Below, piece after piece: positions 18,302 through 25,488 of a stretch of 41,088 bases of DNA (positions within the stretch are counted from its first letter, which is position 1; every line of letters begins with the position of its first letter). The DNA comes from Deltaproteobacteria bacterium (lineage in GTDB: Bacteria > Desulfobacterota > JAENJC01): contig JAUSKU010000011.1 in NCBI GenBank assembly GCA_030646755.1, positions 1 through 41,088 on the forward strand, in the 5' to 3' direction. The translations under genes were made by a program, and so were the position numbers. The notes beneath the pieces were generated by a model that was not told the origin of the DNA, made no database searches, and saw only the letters and a program-made list of their open reading frames with translations.

Positions 18302-18354
18302 TGTAGGGGCGAGGCGGCGCGCCGCCCTGGGCGGGTCTCCGACCCGCCCCTACA
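18302..18354. repeat. Family C palindromic repeat (TGTAGGGGCG type) between msbA and the acyltransferase
   Basis: A 53-base GC-rich palindrome starting TGTAGGGGCG and ending CGCCCCTACA, with inner GGCGGCGCGCCGCC and GGCGGGT...ACCCGCC hairpins. Related but partial copies occur at 22901-22929, about 24180-24213 and 36236-36246. It lies almost directly upstream of the ATG at 18360 and leaves that gene without a recognisable ribosome site. Confidence 0.85.
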
Positions 18355-18359
18355 AAAAT

Positions 18360-19022
18360 ATGCCACATAAACTCAAACTTAAAGATAAGCTCATCCTGAC
18401 CTTTGTTCCCTCCCTTGCCAAGATTATAATCAAGGCTCTGGTATTTACCATGAAGCTGGAGTCCCTCTATGAAGAGCGGGTAATGCAGTTCTGGGACAGG
18501 GATGAAAAGGTCATTGTCGCCTTCTGGCACAACAGGCTTCTCTTGATGGGATATTCGTATCATGGAAAAGGGATAAAGACTCTCATAAGCCAGCACAAGG
18601 ATGGTGAACTGATAGCCAGGATTTTGAACAAGTTGGGCTTTGGCTCCATAAGAGGTTCCAGCACAAGAGGTGGGGCTCAGGCCATGAGGGAGATGATAAA
18701 GGCTGCAAAGGAGTGGGACATAGCCATTACCCCGGATGGTCCCAAAGGGCCAAGATATGTGGTCCAGGAGGGTGTAATAGCCCTCGCAAGGCTTACAGGA
18801 CGTCCCATAATGCCTCTTACCTTCGGATCGTCCAGGAAGAAGGTCTTCGGAAGCTGGGACTCGTTTAACCTTCCATATCCCTTCAGCAGAGGCGTTTTTA
18901 TTTGGGGTGAGCCGATATATGTCGGGAAAGAGGACGATATGGAGGAGAAAAGGAAGGAGCTGGAAGGAAAGTTGAGGGAGATGACGGAGTTTGTGGATGA
19001 GTATGTGAGGAGAGAGAAATAA
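18360..19022 (+). CDS. DUF374 lysophospholipid acyltransferase-family protein (Kdo/lipid A acylation candidate)
   Basis: A 220-residue protein of the DUF374 branch of the lysophospholipid acyltransferase superfamily. Visible motifs: A-F-W-H-N-R-L-L near 55, I-S-Q-H-K-D-G-E near 79 and I-R-G-S-S-T-R-G-G near 98, and T-P-D-G-P-K-G-P near 125 (acceptor/phosphate-binding motif). One N-terminal membrane-associated helix. In many diderms this gene sits between msbA and waaA and is thought to acylate lipid A or its Kdo form, in place of LpxL; this is inference from context. Here waaA is 7 kb further on because an accessory block intervenes. The start lies immediately after a repeat and lacks a Shine-Dalgarno. 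Confidence 0.85.
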   Translation: MPHKLKLKDKLILTFVPSLAKIIIKALVFTMKLESLYEERVMQFWDRDEKVIVAFWHNRLLLMGYSYHGKGIKTLISQHKDGELIARILNKLGFGSIRGSSTRGGAQAMREMIKAAKEWDIAITPDGPKGPRYVVQEGVIALARLTGRPIMPLTFGSSRKKVFGSWDSFNLPYPFSRGVFIWGEPIYVGKEDDMEEKRKELEGKLREMTEFVDEYVRREK

Positions 19023-19038
19023 GAGGGCGTTTCCGATC

Positions 19039-22000
19039 ATGAAGAACGAAGCCAAAAATAGAATAGAAGAACTGACAGACCGCTTCCGGCGCAATGTGGA
19101 CGTCTATAAGAACGGTGCCTACAATGAGACCCAGGTCAGGCGAGAATTCATAGACCCATTTTTTGAGGCCCTTGGCTGGGACGTTGCCAACAAGGCAGGA
19201 TACGCCGAACAGTACAAGGACGTTGTCCATGAAGACTCCATAAAGGTAGGCGTCTCGCTCAAGGCCCCTGATTACTCCTTCCGCATAGGAGGACAGAGGA
19301 AGTTCTTCCTTGAGGCAAAGAAGCCGCAGGTAAAGATAAAGGAAGACGTCGGCCCCGCCTACCAGCTCAGGCGTTACGCATGGAGCGCCAAGCTCCCCCT
19401 CTCCATAGTCACCGATTTTGAGGAATTTGCCGTCTACGACTGCCGCTTAAAACCTGATCCCAGCGACAAGGTCAGTCTGGGCCGCACCGCTTACTACACG
19501 TACGACCAATACATTGATAAATTTGATGAGATATACGACACCTTCTCCAAGGAAGCAGTCCTCAAAGGAAGTTTTGACCGCTATATCGAGTCAACGAAGG
19601 TAAAGAAGGGGACTGGAGAGGTAGACAGGGAGTTTCTCAAAGAGATAGAGAAGTGGCGCGATTCCCTTGCAAGGAACCTTGCCCTGAGAAACCCGGAGCT
19701 TGACATATATGAGCTTAACTTCGCGGTCCAGCACACCATAGACAGGATCGTATTTTTAAGAATCTGCGAGGACAGAGGAATAGAGGGGTACGGACGGTTA
19801 CAGGGGCTCATTAATGGCTCAAACGCATATGAAAGGCTTTTGCATCTCTTCACCCAGGCCGACAAGAAATACAACAGCGGCCTCTTTGATTTTAAGGCAG
19901 ACAGGTTAAGCCACAACCTCAAGATAGACGACAAGGTGTTAAAGGAGATCATAGAAAACCTCTACTACCCCAAATCCCCTTACGAATTCTCCGTCATCGG
20001 AGCGGAAATCCTTGGAAACGTCTATGAACAGTTCCTTGGAAAGGTTATAAGGCTGACCGCAGGGCATCAGGCAAAGGTGGAGGAGAAGCCGGAGGTAAAG
20101 AAGGCAGGAGGGGTATATTACACCCCGCAATATATTGTTGAATATATTGTTAAGAATACGGTGGGGAGATTGTTGGGGGAACTACCTCTATCCCCCTCAA
20201 ACCCAACTCCCCCCAACCCCCTCTTTAGTAAAGAGGGGGAGCCGAAGGCGGGGGCGTTTGCCAAAAAAGGAGTTGTTACCCCCAAAGACGTATCAACAAT
20301 CCGCATCCTCGACCCTGCCTGCGGTTCAGGTTCCTTCCTCATCGGAGCATACCAATACCTATTGGACTGGCATCTGAAATGGTACAGGGAGAACGACCCT
20401 GAGAAACACGCCAAGGGGAAGACCCCGGCCATCTACATGGGTGCAGGCAAGGAATGGAGGCTTACGACACAGGAGAAGAAGAGGATTCTTTTAAACAACA
20501 TCTATGGCGTAGACATTGACAGGCAGGCCGTGGAGGTGACGAAGCTGTCTTTGCTTCTAAAGCTCCTGGAAAATGAGAATGAAGAGACAGTGGGAAAGAC
20601 AATGGCCCTGTTTCAGGAAAGGGTGTTGCCGAGCCTTGAGAACAATATAAAATGCGGAAATTCGTTGATCGGGCCGGATTTCTTTGCTCAAACATCTTTC
20701 ACCCTCCCCTCAATCCCCTCCCGTCAAGGGAGGGGAGGCTCTTTATCTCCCTCTCCCCTGGCGGGAGAGGGTCGGGGTGAGGGGGAATACGACGACATCC
20801 GCAGGATAAACGTCTTTGATTGGGCGAAGGAATTCCCACAAGTATTCCCCTCCCCATTGACGGGGGAGGGTCAGGGTGGGGGTGGATTTGATGCGGTGAT
20901 CGGGAATCCGCCGTATGGGGCAGATTTCCCAGACAAGACCTTGGATTATCTGAAAAACAAATTCACAACACATGTATGGAGAGGGGAAAGCTATCTTCTT
21001 TTTATTGAACAGGGGCATAACCTATTGAAGCCCGGTGGATTATTTGGATTCATCACGCCTGATACGTATCTTAATTTAGGATTCACACAGCCTCTACGTA
21101 CTTTTTTATTGCGGAATAGCTGCCTGCAAGAAGTCGTGTCCTTGCCGTCTAAGGTATTTTCCGGCGCAACGGTGGATACTACTCTACTGTTTACAGAGAA
21201 AAAATCACCTGCAAAAAGATTTCATGAATCGGATGTAAGAATACGCTCTTTCAATAAAAAAAGCGTGATATCTTCAATTGATCAAGCCGAACGGGAGTTT
21301 TATATTTCAACTAAGAATTGGCATGAACAAAATGCCTTTAACATCAGCAGTAATGATAGTGAAAATCTAATTATTGTCCGTATTGACAACCAATGCAAGC
21401 AGGTGTCAAGCTTTGCTGAAATGTTTTCAGGGATAAAGGTTTACGAGATCGGAAAAGGGAATCCGCCACAGACAGAAGTAATACGCGATACAAAACCGTT
21501 TACTTCCGACATAAAAGAAAGTCAAGGTTTTCAGCCCTTCTTTGATGGAAAACATATTGGACGTTATGCTCTTTTATGGCGGGAAAACAATTGGTTGAAG
21601 TATGGCCCCTGGCTTGCCGCACCACGTAATTCGGAGAATTTTGTTGGCGACAAAATCCTAATACGGAAGATTATAGGCCCAACCCTTATTGCGACCTATA
21701 TACCTGAAACATCATATTGCAACACTCTGCTACATGTGCTGAAAATCAAGCCTGAAAGCCCGCTGAGTTATCGTTATCTACTTGGAATCCTTAATTCACG
21801 GTTTATTGGTTGGTATTTCAGGAAAAAATTTCAGATATCGCCTGATGACACATTCCCACAAATTATGATCCGTGACATCCTGCAATTACCGATACCGAAG
21901 GCCGAAAAAGCCCTTCACGACAAGATGGTCTCCCTTGTTGACCGTATGCTCGACCTGAGCAAGAAGCTCCAAAACGCCAGGATCGCCCACGAAAAAGAAC

Positions 22001-22104
22001 TCCTCGACCGTCAGATAAAGATCACCGATGACCAGATAGACCGGCTTGTTTATGAGCTTTACGGGCTGACGGAGGAGGAGAGAAGGGTGGCAGAGGGAGA
22101 CTAA
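19039..22104 (+). CDS. Type IIG (Eco57I-class) restriction-modification enzyme with four in-frame repeat insertions
   Basis: A 1021-residue single-chain restriction enzyme and adenine methyltransferase. The N-terminal nuclease has D78 and E92-A-K94 (A-P-D-Y ... F-L-E-A-K). A helical connector follows, then the methylase with Y-Y-T-P-Q near 360, motif I D-P-A-C-G-S-G-S-F at 425 and motif IV N-P-P-Y at 623. Residues about 650-950 hold the target-recognition (TaqI-like) region and the tail ends L-V-Y-E-L-Y-G-L-T-E-E-E. No separate specificity subunit is needed. Repeat-derived peptides sit at about 388-410, 554-567, 570-583 and 603-615, between catalytic motifs; the frame remains open. The recognition region (about 20985-21890) is visibly AT-richer than the rest, suggesting domain exchange. 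Confidence 0.9.
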   Translation: MKNEAKNRIEELTDRFRRNVDVYKNGAYNETQVRREFIDPFFEALGWDVANKAGYAEQYKDVVHEDSIKVGVSLKAPDYSFRIGGQRKFFLEAKKPQVKIKEDVGPAYQLRRYAWSAKLPLSIVTDFEEFAVYDCRLKPDPSDKVSLGRTAYYTYDQYIDKFDEIYDTFSKEAVLKGSFDRYIESTKVKKGTGEVDREFLKEIEKWRDSLARNLALRNPELDIYELNFAVQHTIDRIVFLRICEDRGIEGYGRLQGLINGSNAYERLLHLFTQADKKYNSGLFDFKADRLSHNLKIDDKVLKEIIENLYYPKSPYEFSVIGAEILGNVYEQFLGKVIRLTAGHQAKVEEKPEVKKAGGVYYTPQYIVEYIVKNTVGRLLGELPLSPSNPTPPNPLFSKEGEPKAGAFAKKGVVTPKDVSTIRILDPACGSGSFLIGAYQYLLDWHLKWYRENDPEKHAKGKTPAIYMGAGKEWRLTTQEKKRILLNNIYGVDIDRQAVEVTKLSLLLKLLENENEETVGKTMALFQERVLPSLENNIKCGNSLIGPDFFAQTSFTLPSIPSRQGRGGSLSPSPLAGEGRGEGEYDDIRRINVFDWAKEFPQVFPSPLTGEGQGGGGFDAVIGNPPYGADFPDKTLDYLKNKFTTHVWRGESYLLFIEQGHNLLKPGGLFGFITPDTYLNLGFTQPLRTFLLRNSCLQEVVSLPSKVFSGATVDTTLLFTEKKSPAKRFHESDVRIRSFNKKSVISSIDQAEREFYISTKNWHEQNAFNISSNDSENLIIVRIDNQCKQVSSFAEMFSGIKVYEIGKGNPPQTEVIRDTKPFTSDIKESQGFQPFFDGKHIGRYALLWRENNWLKYGPWLAAPRNSENFVGDKILIRKIIGPTLIATYIPETSYCNTLLHVLKIKPESPLSYRYLLGILNSRFIGWYFRKKFQISPDDTFPQIMIRDILQLPIPKAEKALHDKMVSLVDRMLDLSKKLQNARIAHEKELLDRQIKITDDQIDRLVYELYGLTEEERRVAEGD
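20202..20260. repeat. Family B repeat in frame in the type IIG gene
   Basis: About 59 bases containing the palindrome CCCCCTCTTTAGTAAAGAGGGGG followed by a G-rich tail ending GGGGGCGTTTG. Almost identical to the intergenic copy at 24221-24274. Translated here as N-P-L-F-S-K-E-G-E-P-K-A-G-A-F, just before methylase motif I. Confidence 0.9.
20700..20787. repeat. Two family A palindromic units in frame in the type IIG gene
   Basis: Unit 20700-20738 (palindrome CCCCTCCC-gtcaa-GGGAGGGG) and unit 20746-20787 (CTCTCCC-ctggc-GGGAGAG plus G-rich tail). Translated as I-P-S-R-Q-G-R-G-G and S-P-L-A-G-E-G-R-G-E-G-E. They lie between methylase motif I and motif IV, ahead of the Y-D-D-I-R-R-I-N segment. 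Confidence 0.9.
20844..20884. repeat. Further family A palindromic unit in frame in the type IIG gene
   Basis: Unit with CCCCTCCCC-attga-CGGGGGAGGG and a G-rich tail, translated F-P-S-P-L-T-G-E-G-Q-G-G-G-G, eight residues ahead of N-P-P-Y. This is the fourth repeat unit in the one gene. Confidence 0.88.
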
Positions 22105-22150
22105 TGGCGTTGTCTGCGGGTTAAAAATTGGCGGTTAAAGAGGGTTGATA

Positions 22151-22591
22151 ATGTATAAAGTCATATTTGATTGTAATGTTTATGACAAACTATATCATTG
22201 CCCCGATCTTCAGGGGAAAATAAGCCGTCTAATTAGTGAAAATAAATTGATGGTTATGGTTACTTCGACTATTCGGAGAGAATTAGAAATAAGTCCATTC
22301 AAAGGCGTACCCGAGTGGTTTCACACAGAAATAATCGGTGATTCAGTTTTTCTTTCCGAATATTCGCTTACAGATGTTGATAGAGTCGGAGAAGGTGATA
22401 TTTATGACGTTCATAAAGGACATTCAAAGAATTTTCGTGATGCAATAATTGCTGATACAGCACATACTGATGCGGATATCTTCGTATCCGAAGATAATAG
22501 ATGTCGACAGCGGTTTAAAAAGATATCTGATTCATGTAAATCAATGTCTTTTTCAGAATTTGAGAATTGGCTTAATAATAGAAAAATGTAG
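22151..22591 (+). CDS. PIN-domain-like protein (putative ribonuclease)
   Basis: A 146-residue protein with a PIN-like layout: F-D-C-N-V-Y-D-K at residues 6-13 (first acidic residue), R-R-E-L-E in the helical region near 40, then F-R-D-A-I-I-A-D-T-A near 97 and D-I-F-V-S-E-D-N near 110, which fit the conserved acidic residues for metal binding. PIN proteins are usually toxin ribonucleases, but no antitoxin gene precedes it, so a complete toxin-antitoxin pair is not evident. ATG at 22151 follows AGAGGGTTGATA. Codons are AT-rich compared with the envelope genes. The stop codon falls at the edge of a palindromic repeat. Confidence 0.65.
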   Translation: MYKVIFDCNVYDKLYHCPDLQGKISRLISENKLMVMVTSTIRRELEISPFKGVPEWFHTEIIGDSVFLSEYSLTDVDRVGEGDIYDVHKGHSKNFRDAIIADTAHTDADIFVSEDNRCRQRFKKISDSCKSMSFSEFENWLNNRKM

Positions 22592-22662
22592 GTTGGGTCA
22601 AGTGCAGCAGACCCAACATAATTTATGTTATTGATGGGTGCGCTTTGCTTCACCCATCCTAC
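22588..22662. repeat. Family D palindromic repeat (GTAGGTTGGGT type)
   Basis: A 75-base imperfect palindrome, outer arms GTAGGTTGGGT and ACCCATCCTAC, with inner GGGTC...GACCC and GTGCGC elements. It takes in the stop codon of the PIN gene. This general type of repeat is widespread in bacteria; only one copy is seen in the window. Confidence 0.75.
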
Positions 22663-22715
22663 GAGCTTTACTGATTGACATAGGTGGAGTGAGGGTTATA
22701 GAGGGAGGTTAAAAA

Positions 22716-22844
22716 ATGGTGTGGGTATGGTACATCTTAGGTGCGGTGCTTATTTGGGTTATAATTTACGCATTGGCAAAAGCGGTTGGGAAGTTTAATA
22801 ACTTCATATTATACGGAACCACGAGGCCTGAAAAAGAACCATAG
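22716..22844 (+). CDS. Small single-span membrane protein (42 residues)
   Basis: An ATG with a good ribosome site (GAGGGAGG, 6-8 bases upstream) opens a 42-codon frame. It encodes one hydrophobic helix (V-W-Y-I-L-G-A-V-L-I-W-V-I-I-Y) followed by a basic, polar tail ending E-K-E-P. I do not recognise a family. It could be a small toxin or a membrane peptide of the accessory block, but nothing in the sequence decides this. Confidence 0.45.
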   Translation: MVWVWYILGAVLIWVIIYALAKAVGKFNNFILYGTTRPEKEP

Positions 22845-22900
22845 GCGAGTGGGTTTGTATTTTTTAATGAATATAAAGGGGCCGCATAAACCTTTTTAAC

Positions 22901-22929
22901 CTGGCGACCCGCCGGATTGCCCCTACAAG
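22901..22929. repeat. Partial family C repeat
   Basis: GGCGACCCGCCGGATTGCCCCTACA, a truncated form of the TGTAGGGGCG palindrome at 18302-18354, located 30 bases upstream of the KilA-N gene. Confidence 0.7.
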
Positions 22930-22960
22930 GCCAAAGGCAAAACGAGATGGAGTGGAAAGC

Positions 22961-23785
22961 ATGAAAAACAGAACCATAACCGTTAAGGGAAGCGAGATAG
23001 CCGTCTATCGGCGGAATCAGGAAGACTACATATGTCTGACGGACATGGTGAGAAGCTTTGAGGACGGTTTGTCACTCATTGAAAAATGGCTGAGAAACAA
23101 GAACACCATTGAATTCATCGGCATCTGGGAGCAGTTGCATAACCCTGTTTTTAATTCCCCCGAATTCGAGGGAATTAAAAATGAAGCTGGTCTGAACCGT
23201 TTTACGCTCTCTATTAAGAAGTGGATTGAAAAAACGAATGCTGTTGGCATAGTTGCAAAAACTGGTCGTTATGGAGGAACATTCGCCCACAAGGATATTG
23301 CCTTCGAGTTCGGCTCATGGCTTAGTCCTGAGTTCAAGCTCTATCTCATTGTAGAGTTCCAACGACTTAAGGAAGAAGAAACCCGTGCTCTTTCGCTTGA
23401 ATGGAACCTCCAGCGAACCCTTGCCAAAGTTAATTACAAGATTCATACAGATGCGGTCAAAGAAAAACTGATTCCGCCGAAGATTACCAGGGAGCGTATA
23501 AACGCCATTTATGCCAATGAAGCAGACCTGCTGAACGTTGCCTTGTTTGGTATGACGGCGCGTGAATGGCGCGAAGCGAATCAGGACAAAGAGGGCAACA
23601 TCCGGGATCATGCAACATTGGAGCAACTCGTCGTTCTCTCAAATATGGAAAGCATCAACGCAGTTCTGATTCACCAGGGGCTTCCCCAGTCTCAACGATT
23701 GAGGCAATTGAACGAAGTTGCTATTACTCAGATGAAGTCTCTTGCCGGGGTAGCAGGCCTTAAGAAACTTAAAGGGGAAGTATAA
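22961..23785 (+). CDS. KilA-N domain protein (phage-type)
   Basis: A 274-residue protein with an N-terminal KilA-N DNA-binding domain (about residues 1-115): I-C-L-T-D-M-V near 25, W-L-R-N-K-N-T near 43, G-R-Y-G-G-T-F-A-H-K-D-I-A-F-E-F-G-S-W-L near 100. A C-terminal region (about 130-270) looks like the accessory domain of phage anti-repressor or 'virulence' proteins. The domain is characteristic of phages and mobile elements. The open frame begins at GTG 22952; ATG 22961 has GGAG eight to nine bases upstream and fits the family start better. No phage structural genes are nearby. Confidence 0.85.
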   Translation: MKNRTITVKGSEIAVYRRNQEDYICLTDMVRSFEDGLSLIEKWLRNKNTIEFIGIWEQLHNPVFNSPEFEGIKNEAGLNRFTLSIKKWIEKTNAVGIVAKTGRYGGTFAHKDIAFEFGSWLSPEFKLYLIVEFQRLKEEETRALSLEWNLQRTLAKVNYKIHTDAVKEKLIPPKITRERINAIYANEADLLNVALFGMTAREWREANQDKEGNIRDHATLEQLVVLSNMESINAVLIHQGLPQSQRLRQLNEVAITQMKSLAGVAGLKKLKGEV

Positions 23786-23848
23786 GATGGGGGCGGTTCG
23801 AGCAGGCTTGGAGAGGGATATAAACCTATGGGAAATATTTTGAGGTGT

Positions 23849-24043
23849 TTATTCGAAAGACTGTGTCTTAGATTTGACAAGCTCTATATGGGTCCTGGAC
23901 TTAATCAGTGTCTTGACAATCGAATCAGTGTTTTGACCCGTTTCAATTGCGGTAGAACTGGCTATGTTTGTAACGAGAGAACGCCAATATTTCTCCGGTG
24001 TTTTAAGGTAAGGATTTGTTTCGATGAGAGGTTTCTTTTGCAT
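23849..24043 (-). CDS. Short conserved-looking hypothetical protein (64 residues)
   Basis: Minus-strand gene convergent with the KilA-N gene. It begins M-Q-K-K-P-L-I-E-T-N-P-Y-L and continues L-K-T-P-E-K-Y-W and S-S-T-A-I-E-T-G, a pattern I associate with small uncharacterised proteins reading 'KPLIETNPYLKDP...SSxAIEG' that often accompany mobile DNA. The frame extends ten codons upstream, but the family pattern favours ATG at 24043. Function unknown. The overlapping plus-strand frame has no recognisable content. Confidence 0.5.
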   Translation of the reverse strand: MQKKPLIETNPYLKTPEKYWRSLVTNIASSTAIETGQNTDSIVKTLIKSRTHIELVKSKTQSFE

Positions 24044-24090
24044 GAAATAATTATACACTAAGAATGTAAGCAATTCATCAATAAATTTAA

Positions 24091-24183
24091 CGGCAGATAA
24101 AGATCACCGACAGCCAGAGAGACCGGCTTGTTTATGAACTTTACGGGTTGGCGGAGGAGGATATTGAAATTATAGAATCGTAG
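24091..24183 (+). pseudogene. 3' remnant of a second type IIG restriction-modification gene
   Basis: Bases 24091-24183 read R-Q-I-K-I-T-D-S-Q-R-D-R-L-V-Y-E-L-Y-G-L then A-E-E-D-I-E-I-I-E-S and a stop. This is the C-terminal tail of the type IIG family and aligns with 22009-22079 of the intact gene with about eight differences in 71 bases, after which the ends differ. There is no upstream coding continuation. The last 30 codons of another such gene have been left behind after deletion or recombination. Confidence 0.8.
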
Positions 24184-24213
24184 AGGCGACCCGCCAGATC
24201 GCCCCTACAAAAA
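24180..24213. repeat. Partial family C repeat
   Basis: GTAGAGGCGACCCGCCAGATCGCCCCTACA, an imperfect palindrome of the TGTAGGGGCG type, beginning at the stop codon of the type IIG remnant. Confidence 0.7.
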
Positions 24214-24220
24214 CGGGAAA

Positions 24221-24274
24221 CCCAACTCCCCCCATCCCCCTCTTTAGTAAAGAGGGGGAGCGAGGGGGCGTTTG
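24221..24274. repeat. Family B repeat upstream of the DUF559 gene
   Basis: CCCCCTCTTTAGTAAAGAGGGGG with the C-rich lead and the GGGGGCGTTTG tail. It matches the copy inside the type IIG gene (20202-20260) apart from a few bases and a four-base gap. It lies 20 bases ahead of the DUF559 start. Confidence 0.88.
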
Positions 24275-24295
24275 AGATAAGAGGTAACTTGATTT

Positions 24296-24691
24296 ATGGG
24301 ACTCATCCAGAACAACTTGAAACTCAAAGAACGAAGGCGGGAACTGAGACGGAACCAGACAGAGGCTGAAAAACTCCTCTGGGCAAGGCTAAGGAACAAG
24401 CAGATTCATGGGATCAAGTTTTTCCGTCAATTCAGCATAGGCGCGTATGTCCTTGATTTCTACAGCCCGACCATAAAACTTGCCGTTGAATTGGACGGTG
24501 GACAGCATGCGGAAAAAGATGCACAAGCGTATGACGAGGTGCGTTCAGATTATCTTAAGGCGCAGGGAATAGAAGTGATGCGATTTTGGAATAATGATGT
24601 AATGCAAAACATGGAAGGGGTTCTGCAGAGAATTGCTGAAAAAGCAAACCAAACCCCTCCCGACCTCCCCTTTAGCAAAGAGGAGGAGTAA
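24296..24691 (+). CDS. DUF559 domain protein (Vsr-like endonuclease fold)
   Basis: A 131-residue DUF559 protein: R-R-N-Q-T-E-A-E-K-L-L-W near 20, K-F-F-R-Q-F-S-I-G-A-Y-V-L-D-F-Y near 40, and V-E-L-D-G-G-Q-H near 64 (the nuclease-like E-x-D-G-x-x-H motif), ending with V-M-R-F-W-N near 96. The fold is that of very-short-patch-repair endonucleases; activity in the family is mostly unproven. The last 14 residues (N-Q-T-P-P-D-L-P-F-S-K-E-E-E) and the stop codon come from a diverged family B repeat at 24651-24690. Closes the accessory block. Confidence 0.88.
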   Translation: MGLIQNNLKLKERRRELRRNQTEAEKLLWARLRNKQIHGIKFFRQFSIGAYVLDFYSPTIKLAVELDGGQHAEKDAQAYDEVRSDYLKAQGIEVMRFWNNDVMQNMEGVLQRIAEKANQTPPDLPFSKEEE

Positions 24692-24748
24692 AAAATAGAG
24701 ATATCCCCCACTTTAGTAAAGAGGGGGTGCCGAAGGCGGGGGCGTTTG
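24651..24748. repeat. Two family B repeat copies, one forming the 3' end of the DUF559 gene
   Basis: A diverged copy (24651-24690, CCTCCCCTTTAGCAAAGAGGAGG) supplies the last codons and stop of the DUF559 gene. A second copy (24714-24748, CCCCCACTTTAGTAAAGAGGGGGTGCCGAAGGCGGGGGCG) follows just upstream of the ABC ATPase gene. Confidence 0.85.
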
Positions 24749-24759
24749 AAGAGAGATAG

Positions 24760-25488
24760 ATGGAAAAAATAGTCGAAGTTAAAAACCTGAAAAAGGCCTT
24801 TAACAGCTTTATGGCCGTTGATGGCGTCTCCTTTGAGATTGGTAAAGGAGAGATACTTGGTCTCCTGGGTCCGAACGGCGCGGGGAAGACCACCATCATC
24901 CATATCCTGCTCGGCCTTACCATACCTACGTCTGGTGAGATCAGGGTATTTGATATGGATCTGAGCAAAAAGAGGAGGGAGATATTGAACTACCTCAACT
25001 TCTCCTCCTCGTATGTCTCCATGCCTCTGTCACTTACCGTCAGGGAGAACCTCAGGATATTTGCCATGCTGTACGGCATCAAGAACAGCAAAGATAAGAT
25101 AGATCAGCTTTTGAAAGATTTTGAGATTACCGACCTGGGGGATAAGCTGGTCAGGAAGCTCTCGTCAGGCCAGGTGACAAGGGTCTGTCTTGCCAAGGCC
25201 CTCTTGAATGAACCGAAGCTCCTCCTCCTTGACGAACCGACAGCATCACTCGACCCTGATATAGCCGATAAGACCAGAAGGCTTTTAAAAAGGTTCAGGG
25301 ACGAGAGGGGTCTTACAATCCTTTATACATCGCATAACATGAAGGAGATGGAGGAGATGTCCGACAGGATTGTCTTTCTCGATAAGGGAAAGGTCATAGC
25401 CACCGGAACCCCGGAGGATGTGGTGAAGAAGTTTAAGAAGGAAAACCTCGAAGAGGTGTTTATAAGGGTTGCCAGGGGAGAAGTATGA
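24760..25488 (+). CDS. ABC transporter ATP-binding protein
   Basis: A 242-residue ABC ATPase: Walker A G-P-N-G-A-G-K-T-T near 37, Q-loop region near 85, signature L-S-S-G-Q near 135, Walker B L-L-L-L-D-E-P near 155 and H-switch T-S-H-N near 187. It resembles the drug/sodium exporter class (CcmA/NatA). The next gene, its permease, overlaps by ATGA (25485-25488). Being upstream of waaA it may export an envelope lipid or glycan, but the substrate is not visible. Confidence 0.93.
   Translation: MEKIVEVKNLKKAFNSFMAVDGVSFEIGKGEILGLLGPNGAGKTTIIHILLGLTIPTSGEIRVFDMDLSKKRREILNYLNFSSSYVSMPLSLTVRENLRIFAMLYGIKNSKDKIDQLLKDFEITDLGDKLVRKLSSGQVTRVCLAKALLNEPKLLLLDEPTASLDPDIADKTRRLLKRFRDERGLTILYTSHNMKEMEEMSDRIVFLDKGKVIATGTPEDVVKKFKKENLEEVFIRVARGEV

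Noticed and set aside
19039..22104. BREX PglX-type methyltransferase
   Set aside because: The protein has an N-terminal D...EAK nuclease and no BREX genes are nearby; type IIG fits better.
22151..22844. PIN protein plus small peptide as a toxin-antitoxin pair
   Set aside because: The small gene lies downstream, beyond a repeat, and encodes a membrane peptide rather than a DNA-binding antitoxin.
20200..24750. CRISPR array
   Set aside because: The repeats are dispersed, palindromic, of several families and without regular spacers; no cas gene is present.
22588..24750. Insertion sequence or prophage
   Set aside because: No transposase, integrase or phage structural gene is visible; KilA-N alone does not establish a prophage.
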